A stretch of DNA of 64,000 nt from contig OZ034969.1 in the NCBI GenBank assembly GCA_964030785.1, positions 37,224,001 through 37,288,000 on the forward strand, read 5' to 3'. Below, in pieces: positions 12,520 through 23,210 of the stretch. Each line of letters begins with the position of its first letter. Position 1 is the first letter of the stretch. Made by a program: the position numbers and the translations under genes. The stretch is from Siderastrea siderea (Eukaryota > Cnidaria > Anthozoa > Scleractinia > Rhizangiidae). Below the pieces are notes generated by a model that saw only the letters and a program-made list of their open reading frames with translations, ran no database searches and was not told the origin of the DNA.

Positions 12520-13880
12520 CAAACCAAGTTTTCCTTCCATGAGAAAAATACAAAGATAATTGTTGTGATTTCTTTATTTCTTGAGACTGTGAAATCGAGT
12601 TAATGTAGTTTTTCTGTTGTTATTACTGGTTACTTAATCTGTTTATTTATTTGTATATATGTATTTTTGTAGTTGATATATTTATTTAATCCCTTTATTG
12701 ATGATTTACCTTTCACTCATGTGTTTATCCCTCTAATACTTTGAGTCTGTTGTTTCCTCTTTTTCTCTCAGTACATGTATACATATATGTTGCTCATAGG
12801 CAAAACACTTACTGTGAAGCGTGTGAAGCTGGGACGAAAAATCCCAATAGCCATTCCTTCTTGTGTGGTATCAAAAATTAGGGAGAGCTTCCCAAGTGAA
12901 AAGGGAAACTGCGTTATAAAGGGCTTTGAATATGGCCATTAACAGCCTGGCAGTCTTGCTAAGCAATATTGACGTCATAATTGGTTTATAGTTAAACTGC
13001 TGTTTGAAAGGTTTCTAAACTTTGCATTTTCTTCAATTACTACAGAGTAGTACTTAGACCAGGAGGTGAGAGGGGAGGGCTCCCATAGTGAAGTTAAGGG
13101 GACACCGTCATACCTTTAGGGGTTAAAATTCATGCCTTGATACCACCTAGGGTGTTTGAATTGAAAATGACCATTGAAAGCGTTATTTTGATACCTTCTA
13201 GGGTTTTATGGTGTTAAAATGCCAGAAATACATGCTGAAAGAAACAACTTTTCAGGAAGTATTAGTACCTCTTGGAGAAAAAAAGGAACATACGCGACAA
13301 CCACAAAGGGAGTTTTGGGTCCCTCATTGTTTTTTTTTTCCGGTTTCAAAAATTTCAACAATCATTCCTTTTATTTTATGGGTCAAACATTTCCCCCTCA
13401 GGGAGTACGAAGATAGCAGTTGTACAAAGGGTGAATCATATTCTCTTTATAGAGGAATTATGTAAAGTGATACACACATGTCATAAACTTAGGGGCATGC
13501 TCGTCTTGATATGATGTCATTTCTGTCTCACCTAAAAAGCATAAACATGGAACAGCCTGGAGCACCTGCTTGCCAGTGAAAAGCCAAAGCACTTAGCGAT
13601 TGGGTTGGTTTATGAAATCTGGGTTTATGTTGTGTTACAATTGCCTCTTTTTCTTGTTTTGGATGTTGGCTTGTGAAAGGCTTTTCAAGGACCTGAGCCA
13701 TTGGAGTTCTCTTTGTGTAGGAACATGATGGAAACTGTCTTGTTAGATGCAGAAGCTCATCAGAAAGTGTCCTGATATAATCTCTAAAAAGAAAAGGGTT
13801 AAATGTTTGTTAGTGGCATATCATTCCCCAAACTGGAGCTATTACTATTTTTATTTTATTTTATTAGTTATGCTTGCAAT
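12520..13880. other. No gene recognised
   Basis: AT-rich sequence with overlapping short open frames near 13208-13514. That part has the loose GATACC..CTAGGG repetition seen in dispersed repeats, not coding bias. Confidence 0.45.
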
Positions 13881-13882
13881 AT

Positions 13883-14006
13883 GAGGCCAAGGTGAAACGT
13901 CGAACTTTACATGTGCCCAATTCATAGAATATAGCAAAAAACATCCGCTTTTGGTCATTTGCATTAGGTTTGGCACATGTAAAGTTCAACGTTTGGCCTT
14001 GGCCTC
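13883..14006. repeat. Hairpin repeat, ~35 bp arms
   Basis: GAGGCCAAGG...ACATGTGCC is mirrored by GGCACATGTAAAGTTCAACG...TTGGCCTC with few mismatches, around a ~55 base spacer. A small foldback MITE is the likeliest reading. Confidence 0.7.
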
Positions 14007-14009
14007 AGA

Positions 14010-15280
14010 AGGCCTATAAAGCCTTTATTAGGCATCAGTGAAATTCATGTAGATACAATAAGTAGCGTTGTAGTGGTAATGAGACATTTTATTACAGTAT
14101 GACAGTCTCCAAGAAAAAATGCGCTCTATTGAATTGTACTTACAATAATCAAAGAGAAACGTGTTGTCATTTCTTCAAAGTATTACAGGACATCCTGCTG
14201 CATGATTGTGAGCTACATTTTGTTTTTGATGTGTAGGCCTCGTTGATTTCCTTTGCCACTGTTCCTCCCTTTTTGTTCCTGCATTCTTGTATTATCTCCT
14301 CGTTTGAATTTTCTTTGTGGCTTACTGGAGTTTTCATTAAATTGGAGAGCTGCAGTTTGGAGTTCGAAAATTGATCAACAGTTAAATTCAATTATTATCC
14401 ATTCCTCATGCTTGTTCCACACACCCTCTGCTATGATACATTAACTAATTGATAGTCTTATTTTTATGACAGCTATTAGAGGTTGAAGTTGGGTCTGTGT
14501 CTACCGCCGAGTTTCCAGTGACTCCGCGAGGGTGTCATTGTCTGATGATTCAATTCTGCAAGGGTCTACATTTTTTATCAAACATTTTCAAACTCATTAA
14601 TAATTCATGAAGTCACCAGCCAATAAATGATGTCTATTTTGGTCAGGTGGATGAGTCTTGATACCCAATGAAACACCAAATGAAAACACGCCGTGTTTTG
14701 ATATCAAAACACACGTGTGTTTTTATCAAAATTACAATAACAAATCTCAATATTGCTGTTTATTGTCATCAACTTACTGCAATACTGAACGAATGTTTAT
14801 TACCTTACATGATAAATCATTGTCTGCAGTTAGCATTTACGTTTACATTGTAGTTCATGAGATTTACGTTTACAGAGCAATTCGTGAACATTGCTAAACA
14901 CTGTGGACAATTTTTTCTCGATTGTACCTGAGATTTGCTGGGAAAGCTCCAACTGTTCTTCAAGTCTTCGCACTCGGTGAAGGCAATCTTTGAATTCATG
15001 CGCTTCCCGGCTTGATAACAGCAAATTTTATTACTCGCTTCACTTGCCGCTTCCTGACTTACCTTCCTGAAATTTGCTTTTAGGCCTTCACAGAGCCAGT
15101 AAGGATTTTTTTGTCTCTACAACTTTCTTGCAGTCGAAACAACATGATTCCGAAGCTAGAACATGGTCACACCCACTCAGCCAATCAGTGTCCAGCATTT
15201 CGATGCTCTATATTCCATAACCTGTCTTAAATTATGTAAAGTGGCGGGGGCTTAGAAGCACAGGGAAATTGCGAGGTAAA
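14010..15280. other. No gene recognised
   Basis: Short open frames on both strands without motifs. A small palindromic patch of AAAACACGCCGTGTTTT and AAAACACACGTGTGTTTT lies near 14685-14722. Confidence 0.45.
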
Positions 15281-15281
15281 A

Positions 15282-15434
15282 TTACAGAGAATTTCTGCAT
15301 TCATTAGTGGTTCTATATAGAGCATACTAGTGAGGCATTGCTTTCCTTTGTTTGGAAGCCTCATTAGTATGCTCTATATAAAACATACTAATGACTAAGT
15401 AGAAACTACTAATGAATGCACAAATTCTCTGTAA
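15282..15434. repeat. Hairpin repeat (foldback element)
   Basis: TTACAGAGAATTT at the left end is mirrored by AAATTCTCTGTAA at the right. Inside, TATAGAGCATACTA(A)TGAGGC pairs with GCCTCATTAGTATGCTCTATATA. The arms are interrupted by small unpaired stretches. Confidence 0.7.
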
Positions 15435-15609
15435 ATAACTAAATCGATAATAACTAAATCGATAAAAACAACAACTTTTCAACAGCGATGTCGAAAACAA
15501 TTATATTCCACACATTATTATATTGTTTTCCAACAAGAAATGCAATCTTACAAAAGGCAAACCGAAAAAAACAAACATTGCTTAACATCAAATAAAAAAT
15601 GTTCAGACC

Positions 15610-16938
15610 TCAGTTGAAATTGAATGTGAGGCTTGTTTCTCCGTGTTTAAGTACTAGTGTTGTATTTGTACCCGGCCTCTTTGCTTTCTCTGCAGGTTCC
15701 CCACTTCCTTTCTCTGAGGGCTCCTCACTTGCTGGTGCCGGGGTTGCAATCTGTCTGAAACTGCCTTCACCAATGTACTACTTGGTCTTTTGTGATTGCG
15801 AACAGCAGTGCTCCGGTGACCGGTTCTTGACATAATGGTCTGTTCGTTCCGCTTTCATACAGTTGAGTAGCACACGTCACTTTCCCAGAATGATCGGTGA
15901 AACGTTTTCCTTCCATGTTTATCTTGGCTTTTTTGCACATCGACTGCAAATACTTTGATAAAGTATTCATTCCAACAGGGTGCACCCCATACCTGACATC
16001 TCCTGGTTCTGTGCTTGAAAGTGGCTTTCTGTAAAATCGGCCAGTGCTTGGAATGCAACTCAAGTATTCTCTGAATAATTTCACCACACATCGACGGTTG
16101 CTTATTGCTTTATAGGTTTCACTTCACCTTTTCACTGTTCAAGACCATCTTGGACATTTTTCGACACTCTGCCATTGAATGTAATAAACTTGCCATCTTT
16201 GTCAGCGCCCATCTCGTATTGCTCAGCCATGAGGCTGACATGTTCCTTCAAAGCTCGAAATCCAAATACTTTACAGTTGTAAAAGAATACAGCATAGCTT
16301 AGGGCTTTGGCTGAGTGAAAGCCAATTGTTCCTGTGGACCATAACTGTTCCTCGTCATTCACAGTTAAAGGATCCGCCGACGTTTTCTTTGTACCAATTC
16401 CAGCAATCGTTATTTCTTTCATTCTCGAATCCAATGCCTTCCGGAAAGACTGAAAATGAGCGTCGTCCTTAGAAAGGATGTTCAAATCGTACCTATTGAG
16501 ATCATCCCGGAAATGTCTTAGCAGTCCGGCTGAAATGTTGTACAACGTGTTCGCTGGGTACGGCTTGCCATCACTTCTCATAACTTCCAATATAAATCGT
16601 GTCAGCCAGTAGTTTATCTCTTCCGCGATGGAGGTTTTGAAATCAACTGGGACGGATGGATAGTCATCTTGAAGTGCGTCTATTTGATCGTTACGGTGTG
16701 TGGCTCAGGCGCGATACACGTTTACTGACCACGCTGTACTTTGCCAGGTTTTCTTTGGTATTCGGTCCTTTTCTCTCTGCTCAATCTCATTTGTTGTTGC
16801 TGGCTTTTTGAACCAGGAACTTTTGTCGTCTGGTTTACCTTCCAAGTACTCGGAAATATTAGCAGCATTCTCGAAGGCTATTAAATCTTGCGTAGCAATT
16901 ACCGCGTCTAGTTCCTCAAGTTCTGTGTACTGGCTCAT
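15610..16938 (-). pseudogene. DUF3504 / crypton-type tyrosine-recombinase-like gene, broken
   Basis: The start is taken at 16938 (MSQYTELEELDAV) and the natural end at 15610-15612. The N-terminal region has RIPKKTWQSTAWSVNVYRA, a segment typical of KIAA1958/ZMYM-like DUF3504 proteins. The central part carries the helical core. The C-terminal part (RYGVHPVGMNTLSKYL, then KRFTDHSGKVTCATQLY) is the recombinase-related fold. A TGA follows VYRA with the frame still open behind it. Frameshifts lie near 16110 and 15850. Behind the second break a TGHRS box is readable, and the place expected for the nucleophilic Tyr reads His (RNHKRP). A domesticated crypton-type origin is family knowledge; this copy cannot make a full product. 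Confidence 0.6.
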
Positions 16939-17149
16939 GGCTCAGTTACACACCAATTAGGAAAAACCACGCGGTGTATGAACAAAAAACAGAAACATTG
17001 CAACTCTCAGCCACGTGTACAATAGGACAAATATCGTAAACAAAATAACAAAGTGATTTCAAAGTGAGAACTAAAAAATTAAAATGCAAAATACAATCTG
17101 CACGCAAAAACGAAATTCTTCGTGGGTGTGACCATGTTCTAAGACGGAA

Positions 17150-17190
17150 GATAGAATGCCACGAGGCCTGCGGCCTCGTGGCATTCTATC
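17150..17190. repeat. Perfect 19 bp inverted repeat with 3 base loop
   Basis: GATAGAATGCCACGAGGCC is followed by TGC and then its exact complement. It is GC-rich against an AT-rich background. Confidence 0.9.
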
Positions 17191-17879
17191 TTTGCTCTCC
17201 CATAGAACACTTGCGTTCATTGTCTAACCCTTACGTAGTTCTGCCGCGACTGAAAAGGACGCCAATGCAAATATTAGCATTGACATAAATGGTTTGCGAA
17301 AAAACGTGGCATTTGCGGCGGCATTGCAAACAACCAACTACGTGCTAATCACAAGCTTTTGCACACAAAAGCAAACAAATTTTGCTTGTTAGTAAAGTGT
17401 TGATTATCTATTGTTTATTATGCGCGACTGAGAAGCCATATTATGTTTTCAGTACATCAGGTTCCTGTTAAATACCGTTTTTGGTCCAGTTTTGGGCCAC
17501 AGAAGACATCAGTTTTCATTTAACTTGTAGGTATATTACCCAATAAGATAGGTAAGGCTTTTTTTTCTGAGCCGGACAGAACTCTGAGAAAACCTTGCTT
17601 AAACCATAGTTAATAAAAGAATCTGGTTATGAAGCTCAGCAGAGTCCTTTGTTTTATGTTTTTGTTATCGTTTTTAGCCTTGACCGTGCACAAACAACAA
17701 TAGGTTTTGAATTTTTGAATAAAAATGTCACAGCTAAGTTATTCAGCTTTATTTTTCACATGGCTCGTTTTCCTTTGTTCTTCCAGGCTGATTATATTGA
17801 CTAAACCCCGCTAATTATCAACTGTCTGAAAAGCTGGGGGCGGCTTTGATTGTAACAGGGGAGAGCGGGGCTGATATTC

Positions 17880-17931
17880 TAATATTCCCTTAGGGGAATA
17901 TTAGCGTTGATAATCCCCTAGGGGAATATTA
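17880..17931. repeat. Pair of AATATTCCCC palindromes
   Basis: TAATATTCCCTTAGGGGAATATTA at 17880-17903 is followed by ATCCCCTAGGGGAATATTA. Further AATATTCCCC copies flank it to 17946. Each unit is self-complementary; a function is not evident. Confidence 0.8.
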
Positions 17932-18016
17932 AAAGTAATATTCCCCTCGCAGCACACCCACACGCATCGCATTACACGCACTGACAAACAAAACCACATC
18001 TTTACTTCACTTTACT

Positions 18017-18355
18017 TCACTCATTCCAAACATTCAAACACCAAAAGGTTACCTTTTTAGTGTTCTTTGGGATCCTTTCACTGTTCCTGGCCAGCAGCTC
18101 TTTGTCATCTACGACGAGCATATCCCTCTTCGACGTTTTCTTCTCATTTGTTTCAGCCTCCTTGTCAACGCTGCCGATTGAGACTTCTTCATAATTATCC
18201 GCCTGGTTGAAGCTAAACAACCCTTCTGTTGCCTCTTCAATGCTGAACTGGACGTTTTCGTAGTCCCCTAGCAAATTCTCTAAGTCATTGCCGGAATTTA
18301 TTGAACCATTAAAACTGCTTTGCGTAAGGAAAATGTCTTCCTCGGAATCACTCAT
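18017..18355 (-). pseudogene. N-terminal part of a second DUF3504-type gene
   Basis: The start at 18355 (MSDSEEDIFLTQSS) is preceded by AT-rich sequence. The product is acidic for ~80 residues, then has RIPKNTKKVTFWCLNVWNE before a stop. That segment aligns with RIPKKTWQSTAWSVNVYRA of the neighbour at 16938, and in both the reading ends in TGA at the same place. No recombinase core follows downstream (17.2-18.0 kb), so this is a truncated relative or a first exon whose partner exons are lost. A GTGAAGT just inside the end could be a splice donor. Confidence 0.45.
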
Positions 18356-18359
18356 TTCT

Positions 18360-20011
18360 AACCTCGTTGTAGTAAAGTGGTGAAAAAAGTGGTTGCAAAT
18401 TTGTCAAAGTTGTCAGTACTATTAGGCAATTAAAAAATCCCAGTGCGTATTTTCGGAATCTTTAATCTATTGTAAAGCTTGTTTGGCACGCACATTGGTT
18501 GTTTTGGTCGGCGTATCGCCCTCGGTGAATAAATCACATATCCCCTCGTTGCCTAAAAATAACCCTTACATAGTGTGCGAACGTAAAACAAAAGATTGTG
18601 CACGGTCGTAGTACTTTCAACATAAATTGCAGCACCTTTGTTCTGGCCTTTGAAACACTCAAGGTTTCATAACCAGTCCCTCGAGTAACTATGCTTAAAC
18701 TTACAATATTTCTCTTTTAAAGATGAGCTCCAGAAAGCAGTTTTACTCGGATAATAGTTTAAATCCCAAAACAGGTATACTAGGGAGGGCCTAATTCCCG
18801 CCGCTTAATGAAAGTGATAAAAATGAGATATTTTAGTTAGTCAAAAATATTATTCAGTGCTCGAAATTTACGTTCGTAAACTCGACTCACAACAATTGTA
18901 AAAACAATCTTTCCGTAGTTTTATGCGCCAAAACCCGAGGCTATTGTTTGGCAACTGCTATAACGTCTCAATTCAACTAACTGAAAGACCGAACAACCAT
19001 CTAAAAGAAATCCAAGCTAGTCATAGTTATATTAAACAAAATGGAAAATTCTTACCCCAACTTTCAACGTTGTGCAAATGCTAAACACGCGATTGGAATT
19101 TCTGTGTGAAGTCGCTCCGTTCTTCCGGGCGGATATGGATGGTTTGTACCGCCGTAAACGTAAACTTTATTTCGATTTCTAGGTATTTTCTACGGAAAAC
19201 TGCTGATTATTCAAGATTATTTTCAATCGAATTTCAGCATTATACAAACTCTCATATTACGCTTTGGTTACCTGTGGGGTAATGGTCTGCACGGACGCGT
19301 CAGTGTTTTGTAGGTTGAAACGATCTCTTTTCATTTTTATGCCATTCTTTACGCAGTTTTAGATCTTCTGGAAACCTTATTACCTTATTGCAGCACAAAA
19401 CACCATGATTTTCCGCTCAATTCCTCGCAAACGGAATTCCTGCTATTTTCCAGCTCGCCAACAGTGATGTCACAAGTTTTATTTCCAATAATTTACCGAC
19501 AATTTTCCTGACCGCTCTACCATTACAAAGGCCAAAGTCCAATTGACGTGAAACTTCAGAGTATGTTTATTTGGTAACTTAATCAACACATTACAGAAAA
19601 TTGCACTGAAAGAAAAAATGTTGAAATTTTGGTTTATATGACCTTTCAAACATTCGTGAAGCGGTTTGCAAAGTACCCTTGGTTACTCATTTCCGGTTCA
19701 AAATTTCCAATAAGATTAGGTAAAAAATGTGTTGTTGCAGTCAGCGGTAATACACTTAGAGCGCTAGTTGCCCGCAAAACCTCGCGGTTTCTTCGACAAC
19801 TACGAGATAAAACTGCCAAGCGTAATGAAATTCATTTAAGTAGAGTTAATTAATTTATACTTTGTAATCTTCACGCCCCTCATGGAAAACAGCACTTTTG
19901 TTGTCGGAGGTAGCGTGATATGAAATAAAATTCTACGTACATTTTTACACACACATTAAGCAAAGTTCTGAGTACCTTTTTTGAAATTTATCTCATTATT
20001 TTTACGAAAAG
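18360..20011. other. No gene recognised upstream of the Gly-rich exon
   Basis: Non-coding AT-rich sequence. The frame at 19629-19853 has no motif and lacks plausible splice borders. Confidence 0.45.
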
Positions 20012-20225
20012 GTGGAAATCAAGGAAAAAGGAAGGCTGACTGTTAATGGAGGAAATGCACAGCAACCTGCTCCTTTGGAATACTATTTAGGTGGTGGAGC
20101 GGGTGGGGTCATTCAGATTATATCTCCTGAAGGTAGTCTTGCCGCTGGAACTTTATCCTTGAAACGTGGAGATCCCTCTGGAAGTTGCTGGGCACTTGTA
20201 GAAAATGGCTATTTTCATTTGCCAG
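20012..20225 (+). CDS. Host gene exon: Gly-rich module
   Basis: The exon runs from an AAAAG acceptor (20010-20011) to CCAG/GTAACA. Its frame is open from the first base (phase 0 in, phase 1 out) and gives 71 residues. The centre is YYLGGGAGGVIQIISPEGSL, followed by a short Cys/Trp stretch. Gly-rich segments with the GGGAGG(V/I)IQI pattern occur in large secreted cnidarian proteins; I do not know a defined function. The one-base carry-over fits the next exon at 20934 exactly. It appears intact. Confidence 0.55.
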
Positions 20226-20933
20226 GTAACACAGTATAAACTAATCCTGGAATGAAGCTATTAATGTAGATCAGAATTGTTACTCACTCACCTTCAACAT
20301 AACAGCGGAACTGCTGTGTGTGTTCAAACAGTTAACGTAGTATCCCACGGTGAGCACGTCCTTTACATGAATCTCAAGAGGGGTGTCTGATGCAATGACC
20401 TTAACTGGAGACTTCCTCTTTTTTAAATTCCGAAATTTGTGCACCCTAAAATGATCCTTGCTGAATACATTGCTCGAGGTTCTCTCAGCTTTCTTAACTC
20501 CAATGTAGTTCTCATGTGTTCTTTTCATTTAAATACTGTCAGTTTATACTTGTTATAAGTTAAAAAGTGCTATTGCTCTTCTACAACAATTCATAATTAA
20601 TGAACTCTTGGTAGATCCGGGTCCGGTATCTGAGAATTATAAATCTTCAACTTGTAACATTATGAAAATTACTAAAATAAAATACTACATCTGTATTGGA
20701 TTTTAACCCTATTAGGTACCCAGTGAGTTTTTCTGTTTCCTTTATGCTATTACATTTTTCCCGAATGCTGACAATGACAGAGACAGATTTCCCTAAGGCG
20801 TTTAAACTATCATTTGTTTAAACGAATGCAGTTAATAAATTAGATACTTGAATACCATTATATTGTTATACAGTCAACATAATAAATATTTGATATCGAG
20901 AAGGTCAGAATCAATCAGTTTTCTTATCCACAG

Positions 20934-21044
20934 GTGTACGTTCTTCACAGTACTCCACATTTCCTACCGCTGTGTTTTCTTGGGTTCAAAGCTATTCTTG
21001 GACAACGATATCACCTTCCTCCACCACTGCAACCATGGAACAAA
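20934..21044 (+). CDS. Host gene exon: mucin-like Ser/Thr-rich linker
   Basis: A 111 bp exon with a strong acceptor (TTTTCTTATCCACAG) and donor (CAAA/GTAAGT). It is phase 1 on both sides and open throughout. The 37 residues are rich in Ser, Thr, Tyr and Trp (for example TTISPSSTTATMEQ). Its tail resembles the exon at 55633 (RISSSSATITTHQ), which suggests both arose by exon duplication. It would form an O-glycosylated spacer of an extracellular protein. Confidence 0.55.
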
Positions 21045-22214
21045 GTAAGTACGACTATTGCAAAACATACGTATAAGAAGCTGGACCAGCATCCTTCCAA
21101 GCTTGCCTAGAAAGGTTGTTATATAATTGGTATCTATTGATAAATTAGGCTATTTAAGTTATTGAACAGATTCTATTTTTTTAAGGGGAACGTTTTCTGC
21201 TGGTGGTCAGAAAACTGATTTAATATGAGTGTGGTCCCTTGCTTCTGTATCACAAACACTGGTCAAAACTACTACTAACAAATTGTTGTACATTAGTTCC
21301 TATGACAGTGGGTCTACTACTGAACTATATAGTTATGTAAATAAAACGATAGAAGGTATTACAGAGACTCTCTATACAGCAATCTATAGAGAGTACCAGC
21401 CACCCCTCCCCCCTCAAAAAAACTTGGTTTCATCCTGAGTATACTTCTGAAATTGTGCCTTTGTATATCTGAGCAATTTTGAAAAAATCTGTAATGCTAA
21501 CTTTTCACTTAAAGCCTTCTGCAGACCATTTAAAGTGAGAGGAGTGGCGTCACAGAGCAAGGCACCATGCTCCCTGTGGACCACGCTTTGCGATCACTGA
21601 TGAAGGTTGGGTAAGGGACCCCATTCAGGCTGGTTGAGTGAGGCTTACAAAAAGCTGTGAAGTGCGAAAGATATGAAATAGAAAGTCAGACTGCTTGTGA
21701 ACTGGCACTTTAGGGCAACTTGATCATTTGACTCTGTGAACAGAGCTGTAACTAACCTGACACACTCGGCTGAAGGATTGGATAACCCAGGGATTATAGG
21801 AGCTGCCCTGGGGTCCCTGGAGGTCTGCAAGGAAGGGGTGAGGAGGGAGTTCCAAAGTCACTCATTTCTAGTGTTCTGTGAAATATGTTGTTCTGAAACC
21901 ACTCAATAAACGTAGAGGCAATTGAAGACAGTATTAAATTTATGTTGAAATTATAAGACCCTCAAGCACATTCTTGTTGTCAGATTGACCGGTTTTGCTT
22001 TTCTTTTCTTAAGGATTTTAGCTAATTTTTTCGAACTGAACCTGTTTCAATTTTTAAAGCTACAACAGGTTTTTATATGTTGGGGGGTCTAGATGACAAC
22101 ATTTAGCCTGCAGGTTCTTAATTCACGCGTTTTTCAGTGTATAAGATAAAGCATGTTAATAGAACAAGGAAAAAAAATCAGTGGCTCACGAGACTAGATA
22201 TGGAAAATTACGGC
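21045..22214. other. Intron sequence, nothing recognised
   Basis: First part of a ~19 kb intron between the exons at 20934 and 40210. Short open frames without motifs. Confidence 0.5.
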
Positions 22215-22619
22215 AGTGTCTAGATACCGGGCAGCCTGGCACGGACGTTTCAAGGCTAAATACCCGGCAGTCCGAAATTATAATAGGATGAATAGGATTT
22301 CGACGTTGATTTTGAATCCCTTGTTAAGCGTACACAAACAGAATACTCTGACCAAATTCTGTCCGTTTCTGACCGGCGGGTTTAGCCACAAATAATGCAA
22401 AGTGTTGCAAACATTGCGATTTTCTAGTATGCATAAGTTCGGAAAAGTCGTCAACTACAAAACCAAAATACTTTTCAAACTCGCTTGGCAATTTTGAACA
22501 AACATCGAATCCTTTTATAACGTTAGTAAACTTTTCCGTTGGAATCCTTCGAAGATTTCGGACTGCCCGGTGTTTAGTCATGAAACATCCGTACCCGGGC
22601 TGCCGGGTATCTAGACACT
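22215..22619. mobile_element. TIR element, ends AGTGTCTAGATACC
   Basis: The left end AGTGTCTAGATACCGGGCAGCC is mirrored at the right by GGCTGCCGGGTATCTAGACACT, with one mismatch over 22 bp. CCCGGCAGTCC is also repeated in inverse order just inside. No clear target duplication is seen. The 85-codon minus frame inside (22324-22581) has no recognised domain. Confidence 0.7.
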
Positions 22620-22774
22620 ATCGGAAACAATTAACTTTGCATGGACCACCGTAACAAAATAAAAGTACCGGATCCTGTATTAAAGGATCTAATCAGCAAA
22701 AAATAAAGACCAAATGCAATAAGAGAGCAATGCTGATTCAACGGTAGGGAAACTGAGTGTATATTTTAACAATT

Positions 22775-22804
22775 ATTTCAAAAGACACAGCCTTTCTTCC
22801 TCAG
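22775..22804 (-). ncRNA. Hammerhead-like core at the Penelope 3' end
   Basis: On the minus strand CTGAGGA is followed by an imperfect hairpin (GAAAG, loop GCTGTGT, CTTTT) and GAAA. This is the box order of a hammerhead core in the place where Penelope-like elements carry them. The stem is weak and includes a G-T pair, so activity is doubtful. The inverted copy near 46040 reads CTAAAGA and has lost the first box. Confidence 0.3.
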
Positions 22805-23210
22805 GGTCTTACAGAGAATGACTCTAAGGGCAAAAACGTTACAATTTAAACTAAGGGTACACAATATGATACTAGAAAAACAACATATAACAACTTATAT
22901 TACAACGTTTAAAAACTGGCGTGAAAACTAAAAACGTTACGATTTGAAATTTATATTTAAAGAAGCTAATATTACGACGTTAAAAAAACTGGCGTAAAAA
23001 CTAAAAACGTTACGATTTTACGTTCTAAAATTTGAAAAATATATAACATAACCAGGATACGTGATACTATAATAACATAAGCTTAAGTGACAGGGGTAAC
23101 GTACAGCGTTAAACTCTAAATACGTTACAATTCGAAAATAGAAAGTGGAAAAAAACCAAACAAATACCAAAAGAAAAAAACACACGGAGGACGAAAAACC
23201 GGAAAAGGTG

